Shown: piece by piece, positions 58,438-64,000 of the stretch | How positions within the stretch are numbered: position 1 is the stretch's first letter | How the letters are laid out: each line of letters opens with the position of its first letter | Source: Amycolatopsis albispora | Lineage (GTDB): Bacteria; Actinomycetota; Actinomycetes; Mycobacteriales; Pseudonocardiaceae | Direction of reading: 5' to 3' | Length of the DNA: 64,000 nt | NCBI RefSeq assembly: GCF_003312875.1 | Contig: NZ_CP015163.1 | Span: 6,076,001-6,140,000, forward strand | Position numbers and translations under genes: made by a program | The notes under the pieces: generated by a model | What the model was told of the DNA's origin: nothing | Seen by the model: only the letters and a program-made list of their open reading frames with translations | Database searches by the model: none

Positions 58438-58878
58438 CTACTCCACCGGGTGCAGCGGCCCGTCGAAATCGGGCAGCGAGTGCTTCTGGATGGTCTTGGC
58501 GATCCGGCTCATCTCCCCGCGCACGGTGAACATGCCGCGCACGGTGCCCACCCAGCGCTCCGACGGGCGCTCGCCGGTGGGGTCGCCCTCGGTCTCGGCG
58601 ACCACCGTCCACGGCCGCCGCAGGATCCAGCGCAGCGGGAAGAAGATCACGATCAGCAGCAGGGCCAGCAGCACCCAGCTGGGCACCACCACGTCCTCCG
58701 GCATCCACACCACCAGGACCACCGCGAGCACCACGGTGACGAAGAGCATCGCGATACCGGGCGTGTGGCTGCCCGCGACGTCGTGCTCGAAGTCGTCCGC
58801 GGTGGCAGGGGGCCGCCACTCCAGCTGGCTCCGGAGCACCCATTCACGACCGTCGGCACCATGTACCAGGCGGTTCAT
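58438..58878 (-). CDS. Two-helix membrane protein, conserved hypothetical
   Basis: 146 residues. It starts MNRLVHGADGREWVLRSQLEW; two close helices follow (GIAMLFVTVVLAVVLVVWM, VPSWVLLALLLIVIFFPLRWIL), then a soluble part (WTVVAETEGDPTGERPSERWVGTVRGM) and a basic-acidic tail. Found next to glycosylase genes in relatives as far as I recall. The function is unknown. 3 bp separate it from the glycosylase start. Confidence 0.75.
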   Translation of the reverse strand: MNRLVHGADGREWVLRSQLEWRPPATADDFEHDVAGSHTPGIAMLFVTVVLAVVLVVWMPEDVVVPSWVLLALLLIVIFFPLRWILRRPWTVVAETEGDPTGERPSERWVGTVRGMFTVRGEMSRIAKTIQKHSLPDFDGPLHPVE

Positions 58879-58958
58879 CCCTCAGCCTCCAGGCGAGCAG
58901 CGCGGTATGAGCCCGACCACGGTACCGCGAGCCGCTCGTCCGGCGCGAGATCGGAAAG

Positions 58959-60404
58959 TCACCCGGTGGTTGCGCTCGGTGCCGACGCGGTCACTTCCTC
59001 GCTGGGCTGGTCCTCCGGCGCACTGGTGTCGCTGGTGCTCGTGGGCTTGATGCTGCTGCTCGGCGCGGGCACCTCGGAGGTCGCGGGCTCGCTGGTTTCC
59101 GGCGGGGTGTCGGTGGTGCTGAGGGTCTCGTCCGGGTACGGCTCGACGTCGTCACGCGGGGAGTTGCTCGGGTCCGGGTTGTTCGGGTCGGTGACCATCG
59201 GCTCGTCGCCGGGCTGGTCGCCGGTGCCGGGCAGGTCGCGCTCGCCCGGCAGCACCACGCCACCGGCGCCGCCCTCCGGCAGCGCGGGCAGCTCAGCCGG
59301 GCCGAGCCCTGGCTCGTGCGGCGGCTGTTGCGGACCCGGCGACGGCGGCACTTCGTTGACCAGCGAGCCGGTGGCGATCACCGGCGGCCGCGCCGGCGCC
59401 GGCGGCGGCACCACCGCGGGCTCGGCGGCGATCAGCTCCTGCCCGGCGAGTCCCGGCAGCCCCAGCCGGAACGGCTGCGCCGACTCGTCCACCATCGGGC
59501 CGACCGCGACCCCGACCACACCGGCCGCCGCCGTCGACGCCACGGCCATGCCGACCTTCATCTTCGAGCCGACCAACAGCCCCTTCAGCCCGGCCAGCAA
59601 CCCGCCCGCCTGCAGACCGTCCAGGGTGAGCGCGGATGCGGGCAGCAGCAGCACGATCACCCCGGAATGAGCCCGCAGCGAGGAACAGACCTCCCGCAGC
59701 TCGTCGGCGGTCGCCCGGCACGACGCGCAGCCCAGCAGGTGCGCCTGGATTCGGCGGGCCTCGGTGCCGGTGACGCTGCCCGCGGTGTACCCGCCGAGCT
59801 TCTCGATCACCGCGCGGCAGCCGTCCGAGCCGCGGTGCACCGACAGGTGGGCTTGGAGGTAGGCCGCGCGCAGGCCCTGGCGGGCACGGCGAGCCAGCGC
59901 GGCGGTCGCGTTCGCGCTCAGTCCGAAGTGGGGAGCCACCACCGCGGGCTGCTCACCCTCCACTTCGGTCTGCCAGAGCACGGTTCGCCAGCGCTCCGGG
60001 AGACTGGTGAAGGCGCGGGTGATCAGCGTGTGCTCGGCGGTACGGGCGTGCGCGTCGGCACCGGCACCGGCGCGGTGGTTCAGCTCGTCCTCGGACACCG
60101 GCACGTCGCGCTTGGCGCCGTGCCACTCCCACGACACGCGCCGCGCGACCGTCAGCAGGTACGCGCGCACGTTGTCCCGCGGGCCGGAACCGCGGCGCAG
60201 CGCCTGCAACACGCGGAAGAAGGTCTCCGCGGTGATGTCCTCGGCCTCCGACCGGTCCGCCGCCAACCCCAGCGCCAACCGGCGCACCGCGGCCGCATGC
60301 AGCTCGAACAGCTCGCCGAACGCCGCATCCTCGCCGTCGCGGAGTCGCTGCAGGAGCTCGGGCTCCCCGCTCAGCGGAGGCGGCGCCGTACTCTGCTCGG
60401 TCAT
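58959..60404 (-). CDS. ECF sigma factor fused to zinc-finger anti-sigma-like domain and secreted tail
   Basis: 481 residues from ATG 60404 (GGAGG upstream). Residues 15-185 are an ECF sigma factor: region 2 AFGELFELHAAAVRRLALGLAADRSEAEDITAETFFRVLQ and region 4 LPERWRTVLWQTEVEGEQPAVVAPHFGLSANATAALARRARQGL. Residues 200-245 hold an anti-sigma zinc motif (RRIQAHLLGCASCRA). A hydrophobic segment or two (about 250-315) leads to a 150-residue Pro/Ser/Thr-rich tail. This is a membrane-tethered sigma factor, resembling groups such as ECF52. Release by proteolysis or allosteric control is inferred. Confidence 0.85.
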   Translation of the reverse strand: MTEQSTAPPPLSGEPELLQRLRDGEDAAFGELFELHAAAVRRLALGLAADRSEAEDITAETFFRVLQALRRGSGPRDNVRAYLLTVARRVSWEWHGAKRDVPVSEDELNHRAGAGADAHARTAEHTLITRAFTSLPERWRTVLWQTEVEGEQPAVVAPHFGLSANATAALARRARQGLRAAYLQAHLSVHRGSDGCRAVIEKLGGYTAGSVTGTEARRIQAHLLGCASCRATADELREVCSSLRAHSGVIVLLLPASALTLDGLQAGGLLAGLKGLLVGSKMKVGMAVASTAAAGVVGVAVGPMVDESAQPFRLGLPGLAGQELIAAEPAVVPPPAPARPPVIATGSLVNEVPPSPGPQQPPHEPGLGPAELPALPEGGAGGVVLPGERDLPGTGDQPGDEPMVTDPNNPDPSNSPRDDVEPYPDETLSTTDTPPETSEPATSEVPAPSSSIKPTSTSDTSAPEDQPSEEVTASAPSATTG

Positions 60405-60552
60405 CCAGCCAGGCACCTCCCCGCCAAACGCTAACCCGTTCGGTTGAATGTGGACACCATACGGAGCGAACTCGTGGCCGTCACCCCTCGTGCGCCAAGG
60501 GTAACCAAAGAGCCACCGTCCGGGTGGGTAAAACTGCCCCTCCGGGCCGTTG

Positions 60553-60558
60553 TATAGT
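60553..60558 (+). promoter_or_regulatory. Probable -10 box of the tRNA-Gly promoter
   Basis: TATAGT lies 34 bp upstream of the tRNA 5' end, one of the few A/T-rich hexamers in the region. No clear -35 is seen at the standard spacing. Confidence 0.45.
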
Positions 60559-60591
60559 GTGCACCGCACCGGCGGGAACCGCCGGGGCAAT

Positions 60592-60664
60592 GCGGACGTA
60601 GCGCAGCTGGTAGCGCATCACCTTGCCAAGGTGAGGGTCGCGGGTTCGAGTCCCGTCGTCCGCT
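60592..60664 (+). tRNA. tRNA-Gly (anticodon GCC)
   Basis: The 73-nt sequence folds as a cloverleaf: acceptor GCGGACG pairs with CGTCCGC at 60657-60663; D-arm GCGC-AGCTGGTA-GCGC; anticodon stem TCACC/GGTGA with loop TTGCCAA (anticodon GCC); T-arm GCGGG-TTCGAGT-CCCGT. The discriminator is T at 60664 and CCA is not encoded. It decodes GGC, the main glycine codon here. Confidence 0.95.
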
Positions 60665-60726
60665 CGCATCTTGTGGTGCCGCGTGGTCGGCGTGCCGCCT
60701 TCCCGGCGGCGATTCTCGCAATGTTT

Positions 60727-60747
60727 TGTGGGGGCCGAGCCCCCACA
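60727..60747 (+). terminator. Hairpin terminator after tRNA-Gly
   Basis: TGTGGGGGC (60727-60735) and GCCCCCACA (60739-60747) form a perfect 9-bp stem with a 3-nt loop, preceded by TTTT. A second G/C-rich inverted repeat (CCCCCGGCCGGGGG, about 60749-60762) follows at once. Confidence 0.65.
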
Positions 60748-61155
60748 CCCCCGGCCGGGGGATGCCCCCGGAGCCCCCATCTCGGCTGGTTCCGTTGATT
60801 GCCGGGGCTTGGCTTTTGTTCGGCTGGGCGCCGGTTGTGGTCGAAGCCCAGGCTCCGGTTCGGCTGAGGCCGTTGATTGCCGGGGCTTGGCTTCCGCTCG
60901 GCTGATCCCGTTGGTTGCCGTGCCTGGCTGCTGCCGCGCCCTGTTCCGGTTCGGCGGAGCCCGATGGTGCGGCGCCATGCCCTGCGCCCGTCCGAACCAG
61001 GCCGCGGCAACCGAACACCTCAGCCGAGCCGCTTCTCCCCGGTTCGCGTGGTGGGTTGATCACGGTATGTGCTGAGTGTCCGTTTTGCTGGCCGTGGTGC
61101 GTCCGATTGAGGGGGCGCGCCGAGGGGTGGCGTCACTGGTGGTGGCCGGCGGGAC
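60748..61155. other. Intergenic region with direct repeats and no convincing gene
   Basis: About 400 bp downstream of the tRNA terminator. Open frames here overlap each other in several phases without good starts or family features. The region holds the direct repeat listed at 60792-60893 and a degenerate third copy around 60907. The last part leads into the LPMO promoter. Confidence 0.55.
60792..60893 (+). repeat. 24-bp direct repeat, two exact copies 78 bp apart
   Basis: The word CCGTTGATTGCCGGGGCTTG with CTT following after G occurs at 60792-60815 and again at 60870-60893. Both copies are flanked by a CGGCTG word. A weaker copy (CCGTTGGTTGCCGTGCCTGG) starts near 60908. Confidence 0.75.
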
Positions 61156-61171
61156 GTTGGTCTAGTCCAAT
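61156..61171 (+). promoter_or_regulatory. DasR-type dre site 1 upstream of the LPMO gene
   Basis: GTTGGTCTAGTCCAAT resembles the DasR element ACTGGTCTAGACCACT, with symmetrical TTGGTCTAG/TCCAA arms. It lies 94 bp before the ATG. Confidence 0.7.
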
Positions 61172-61176
61172 TGGGT

Positions 61177-61192
61177 TTTGGTCTAGACCATG
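61177..61192 (+). promoter_or_regulatory. DasR-type dre site 2 upstream of the LPMO gene
   Basis: TTTGGTCTAGACCATG contains the perfect 12-bp palindrome TGGTCTAGACCA, the core of the DasR consensus. Its centre is 21 bp (two helical turns) from that of site 1, so two DasR dimers could bind on the same face. Confidence 0.8.
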
Positions 61193-61264
61193 GTGACGGT
61201 GGTCACTTAGACTCGGTGGACCCAGCTCCCCGTTTTCGCTTCGCTTATCCACCAAGGAGTAAGC

Positions 61265-61858
61265 ATGGCCAAGAAAATCCTGGGCAGAATCGCCGCGATC
61301 GCGGCAGGCTGCGTCGCGTTGCCGGTGGTGCTCGCCGGTGTGGCGCAGGGCCACGGATACACCACCAACGCCCCGAGTCGCGCGTACCTCTGCAAGACCG
61401 GGGCGGTCACCAACTGCGGCCCGATCCAGTGGGAACCGCAGAGCGTCGAGGGACCGAAGGGCTTCCCGGCGGCCGGTCCAGCCAACGGCAAGATCTGCGC
61501 CGGCGGGCTCGGGCAGTTCGCCCAGCTCGACGACCCGCGCGGCGGCAACTGGCCGGCCAAGCAGGTGAGCAGCGGGTCCAACATGACCTTCAGCTGGACG
61601 CTCACCGCGGCGCACGCCACCACGTCGTTCCGCTACTTCATCACCAAGAACGGCTGGAACCCGGCCGCGCCGCTGACCCGCGACCAGCTGGAGAGCCAGC
61701 CGTTCTACTCGGTGCCGTTCGGCGGCCAGCGGCCCGGCTGGACCGTCACGCACACCGGCAAGCTGCCCGCGAAGTCCGGCAGGCACCTGATCCTCGCCGT
61801 GTGGGACATCGCCGACACCGGCAACGCCTTCTACCAGTGCGCGGACGTGCAGTTCTGA
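61265..61858 (+). CDS. AA10 lytic polysaccharide monooxygenase (chitin-active type)
   Basis: 197 residues. The signal peptide ends ...VLAGVAQG and exposes the copper-binding His of HGYTTNAPSRAYLC as the new N-terminus. The second histidine-brace His is in LTAAHATTSF, and the axial Phe is in GNAFYQCADVQF. Cys pairs in YLCKTGAVTNCG and ICAGG match small chitin-binding AA10 enzymes. It oxidatively cleaves crystalline chitin outside the cell. There is no extra binding module. Two DasR-type sites in its promoter fit control by N-acetylglucosamine. Confidence 0.93.
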   Translation: MAKKILGRIAAIAAGCVALPVVLAGVAQGHGYTTNAPSRAYLCKTGAVTNCGPIQWEPQSVEGPKGFPAAGPANGKICAGGLGQFAQLDDPRGGNWPAKQVSSGSNMTFSWTLTAAHATTSFRYFITKNGWNPAAPLTRDQLESQPFYSVPFGGQRPGWTVTHTGKLPAKSGRHLILAVWDIADTGNAFYQCADVQF

Positions 61859-61871
61859 TCCGGTGAAGACT

Positions 61872-61917
61872 CCGGGGCGGGCCGTCCTGCTTCCCTGCGG
61901 CGGCCGGTCCGCCCCGG
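61872..61917. terminator. Bidirectional terminator between LPMO and Imm7 genes
   Basis: CCGGGGCGGGCC (61872-61883) pairs with GGTCCGCCCCGG (61906-61917) over 12 positions with one G-T mismatch, followed by TTT. It separates the convergent genes. Confidence 0.75.
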
Positions 61918-61919
61918 TT

Positions 61920-62330
61920 TCAGAATTCGGCGTACGCGTCCGCGTCCGCCACCGTCGGCACCACCGGCGACAGGAACGGGTCGGCGCATTCGGTGACCTG
62001 CCCGCGCACCATCCGGTACACCCGGAATTCGTTGCCGTGCGCGAAATCCTCGTCGTCGTGGACGTGCAGCAGGCCGTAGGAGGCCGGCGCCAGCTCCCCC
62101 ACGCGGATGAACAGGTGCAGCAGCGAGGCGCCCACCGTGCTCGGCCGCTTCAGCACCCCGCCGAGGTGCAGCACCGGCACGTCGTTGGCGTAGCGCAGGT
62201 CCACCAGCTGGGCGTTGCCGAACTCGCGCACCACCCGCCCCACGCGGTCGACCGCACGGTCCAGCAGCCCGTCCGGTTCGTCGCCGTCCGCACTGACCTG
62301 GATCGTCACCCACCCGTGGTATTCGAACAT
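61920..62330 (-). CDS. Imm7-family immunity protein
   Basis: 136 residues. The Imm7 pattern is clear: MFEYHGWVTIQVSADGDEPD at the start, VPVLHLGGVLKRPS, PASYGLLHVHDDED, NEFRVYRMVRGQVTECADPFLSPVVPTVAD at the end. Such proteins neutralise polymorphic toxins. No toxin gene is adjacent, so this is an orphan immunity gene in the visible window, perhaps protecting against toxins from related strains. Confidence 0.85.
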   Translation of the reverse strand: MFEYHGWVTIQVSADGDEPDGLLDRAVDRVGRVVREFGNAQLVDLRYANDVPVLHLGGVLKRPSTVGASLLHLFIRVGELAPASYGLLHVHDDEDFAHGNEFRVYRMVRGQVTECADPFLSPVVPTVADADAYAEF

Positions 62331-62352
62331 GGCCGAAGCCTAATTCCCGCGG

Positions 62353-62646
62353 TCACGCCGGCTCCTTGAAGGGGTCGTGCCCGGCCAGCAGCTTGTCCAG
62401 GCGCGCCTGGTCGACGCGGCTGAGGAGGTAGCTGTCCTCCTGGCGGTCGCGGACCACCTTGGCGAGGGTGAACGCGGACGTGATCGCGTAGAGCATGGCG
62501 ACGCCGAGAAAGGCCCTGATCCACGGATCCACCGGGAGGAACGCCACCCCCAGCCCGACGGCCAGCACCGCCGAGCCGAACGAGATGGCCGCCTGCGCGA
62601 AAAACGCCCCCGTGGTCGGGGACGAGGAAGACACCGGTTTGCTCAT
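62353..62646 (-). CDS. YiaA/YiaB two-helix domain membrane protein
   Basis: 97 residues. FFAQAAISFGSAVLAVGLGVAFLPVDPWIRAFLGVAMLYAITSAFTLAKVVRDRQE matches the YiaAB two-helix domain, including the terminal AKVVRD. Function unknown. It is 22 bp upstream of the Imm7 gene on the same strand and may share its transcript. Confidence 0.88.
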   Translation of the reverse strand: MSKPVSSSSPTTGAFFAQAAISFGSAVLAVGLGVAFLPVDPWIRAFLGVAMLYAITSAFTLAKVVRDRQEDSYLLSRVDQARLDKLLAGHDPFKEPA

Positions 62647-62717
62647 ACCCCGAAGCGTCGGTGAACGCCGCGACCCTGTCTTGAGTACGGCTACTCAAGA
62701 CAGGGTCACAGCTCGGG

Positions 62718-63326
62718 TCAGGCGACCGGTTCCCAGAGGGCGAGGAAGGCGGCGGCTTCGCTGCGGATCCAGTGGTCCAGGCGGTCCCGGTCCCGGCGGC
62801 CCAGCGTGTACGCCTTCGACCGCCGGACGTCGAGGACCAAGGGGGCGCCGCCGCTGGGCAGCAGGTCCTTCATCCGCAACTCCATCAGGCGCAGCGCCAG
62901 GTGTGCGGCGTCCCGGGTGAGCGGCTCTTCCTTGAAGTACAGGTGCACGGCGTGGTCCCCGGCGGCCGAGCGCAGGCCGAACTGCGGGGTGATGCCGACC
63001 TCCAGCGCGCCGCAGCGCCAGCGTGCTCGCCCGACGTTCAGCACGGCGGGTTTCCGGCGGCCGAGGTACCGCAGCCAGCCGTCGGCGACCGCGCGGTAGT
63101 GCGGTGCCGAACGCGGCGTGGCGTTCGCGACCAGGATGTCCATCGCGGTGGCATCCATGTCGGCCTCCCGGCCGGTGCGGATCGCCGCCGCGGCCCGCCG
63201 GTAGAAGTCGAAGCCGGACGGCTCCGGGTTGTCGTACATCCGCCGTTGCCGCCGCACCAGCGTGGCGCGCTTGGCGCCCGCACTGCTGCTGCAGCTGACG
63301 AAGGTGGGCAAGGTTACATAGGCCAC
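62718..63326 (-). CDS. Unrecognised protein with LexA-type promoter box
   Basis: 202 residues from GTG 63326, chosen because GGAGGG precedes it at good spacing; the alternative ATG 63371 lies inside the LexA-type box. The protein is soluble with segments such as FDFYRRAAAAIRTGREADMDATAMDILVANATPRSAPHYRAVADGWLRYLG, then ARWRCGALEVGITPQFGLR, and DVRRSKAYTLGRRDRDRLDHWIRSEAAAFLALW. I do not recognise the family. Damage-inducible expression is predicted by its promoter. Confidence 0.65.
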   Translation of the reverse strand: MAYVTLPTFVSCSSSAGAKRATLVRRQRRMYDNPEPSGFDFYRRAAAAIRTGREADMDATAMDILVANATPRSAPHYRAVADGWLRYLGRRKPAVLNVGRARWRCGALEVGITPQFGLRSAAGDHAVHLYFKEEPLTRDAAHLALRLMELRMKDLLPSGGAPLVLDVRRSKAYTLGRRDRDRLDHWIRSEAAAFLALWEPVA

Positions 63327-63359
63327 AGCGCCCTCCAGCTCTCCCGCGCGACTGCCTCC

Positions 63360-63377
63360 AGTATAGAACATATGTTC
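63360..63377 (-). promoter_or_regulatory. LexA-type SOS box abutting a -10 element
   Basis: GAACATATGTTC (63366-63377) is a perfect 12-bp palindrome matching the Gram-positive SOS core GAAC-N4-GTTC, with TTCGA extending one arm. Directly next to it, TATACT (minus strand, 63360-63365) fits a -10 box. LexA binding would block the promoter of the gene starting at 63326. Confidence 0.75.
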
Positions 63378-63547
63378 GAAAAATGCCCCTCAAGCTGCGG
63401 ATTTACCGGGTTCGAACAGCCACGAGCGCACCTCGGGCCGCGCTCGGGCGAGCGGCGTATGCCGACGTTCGGCGGTTGTCCGGATTTCGACCGGTTTCAT
63501 AAGGTTCGGCCAATGCTGGGGAAACATCCGACCGATGGGGTACGCAC

Positions 63548-64000
63548 ATGGCTGGGATTCGACGTCGCGACGTGATGACGGGCGCGGTGGCGCTGGCCGG
63601 TGCCGCCGCCATCGGGCTGAACCCCGCGACCGCCGCGGCGGCGGGCAGGCAGCGCCCCGGCGCGGCCGCCAAGCCGGACCTGGCCTTCGGCGACTACCCG
63701 GTGGTCGCCAGGGTCCGCGCGCAGCGCGCGCTCGAGCACCTCAAGGTGCTCAGCGACCAGATCGGCCCGCGCATCGCGGGCACCCCCGGTGAGCTGAAGG
63801 CCCGCGACCACATCGCGAGCACGCTGCGGAAACTGCGGTACCAGGTGACCGTGCAGCCGTTCCCGATCGCCGACAAGTTCCTCGGGCGGATCCGGATCGG
63901 TGACGAGAACTGGCAGACCGGCTCGTCACCGCAGGGCGCGCAGAACACCACCTTCTCCGGCGAGGTGGTCGACGTCGGCAGTGGCGCGGCGGACAGCTTC
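63548..64000 (+). CDS. M28-family metallopeptidase, N-terminal part (truncated by the window edge)
   Basis: ATG 63548 opens a frame that stays open to the last base (151 codons). The N-terminus has a Tat-like signal (RRRDVMTGAVALAGAAAIG) with an Ala-rich cleavage region. The mature part begins with VVARVRAQRALEHLKVLSDQIGPRIAGTPGELKARDHIASTLRKLRYQVTVQPFPI, the lead of M28 aminopeptidases of the Streptomyces aminopeptidase S type. The zinc-binding residues lie beyond the window. It should be a secreted aminopeptidase. Confidence 0.85.
   Translation, partial: MAGIRRRDVMTGAVALAGAAAIGLNPATAAAAGRQRPGAAAKPDLAFGDYPVVARVRAQRALEHLKVLSDQIGPRIAGTPGELKARDHIASTLRKLRYQVTVQPFPIADKFLGRIRIGDENWQTGSSPQGAQNTTFSGEVVDVGSGAADSF

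Noticed and set aside
60665..61264. Several overlapping ORFs of 60-134 codons downstream of tRNA-Gly
   Set aside because: They are in conflicting frames through direct repeats and hairpins, with no start signals or family features.

Overview
The window is a high-GC actinobacterial chromosome segment (most rows about 70% GC, frequent GTG starts and occasional TTG starts). Family content and gene order suggest Pseudonocardiaceae, most likely Amycolatopsis or a near relative; this is inference because there is no rRNA. Several neighbours (septum-formation protein, HExxH metallopeptidase, phosphoglycerate-mutase-like phosphatase, pheA, and further on an IdeR-type ferritin) match, from memory, the Mycobacterium tuberculosis Rv3835-Rv3841 neighbourhood.

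Layout. 1-9.3 kb: housekeeping and conserved-hypothetical genes (metallopeptidase, SDR/PhoD pair, DUF2252, TenA, histidine phosphatase, pheA, macro domain). 9.4-18.1 kb: coaA, a repeat-rich intergenic region, a 44-residue membrane peptide, two large unrecognised proteins, a class F sortase coupled to an Excalibur surface protein, a MazG-like enzyme and an 887-residue degenerate helicase/PLD fusion. 18.3-23.4 kb: a DUF4328 membrane protein, then a lower-GC island made of a Crp/Fnr regulator, a class III cyclase-like protein, a STAND-like P-loop/solenoid protein and an SPFH-like protein. 23.5-31.6 kb: cytochrome bd oxidase locus (cydA, cydB, fused cydDC) with a GAF histidine kinase in the operon and a convergent NarL-type regulator. 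31.7-41.8 kb: cutA, a TMEM165/GDT1-type cation transporter, an IclR/homogentisate dioxygenase locus, an iron-box-controlled DUF2470 gene, arginine deiminase and an iron-box-controlled ferritin. 41.8-49 kb: SigE-family sigma factor with a membrane partner, P450, DUF4328, rhodanese. 47.2-56.4 kb: two acetate-type sodium/solute symporters with a LytS/LytT-type two-component pair, a GH16 glucanase and an S49 peptidase. 56.5-64 kb: serine hydrolase, Fpg/Nei glycosylase, a sigma factor fused to a membrane anti-sigma-like tail, tRNA-Gly, a DasR-type-controlled chitin LPMO, an orphan Imm7 protein, a LexA-box-controlled unknown gene and a truncated M28 peptidase.

The most interesting system is at 19.0-23.4 kb. 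The C-terminus of the cyclase-like protein and the N-terminus of the following P-loop protein carry the same 17-residue Asn/Gly-rich motif (13 of 17 identical), as expected for paired RHIM-like amyloid signalling motifs of bacterial NLR/STAND immunity. The three ORFs overlap by 8 nt at each junction and are clearly lower in GC than their neighbours. I propose a cyclase-STAND-SPFH conflict cassette, possibly controlled by the Crp/Fnr gene just upstream.

Regulatory sites stand out: three IdeR/DtxR-like iron boxes, two DasR-type sites, a LexA-type box, an inverted repeat at the hmgA divergent promoter, a hairpin that buries the ribosome binding site of the TMEM165-family gene, and several strong terminators. 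Three long intergenic regions (10.4-11.0, 29.5-30.1 and 60.7-61.2 kb) hold degenerate tandem or direct repeats and no convincing genes, apart from the 44-residue peptide.
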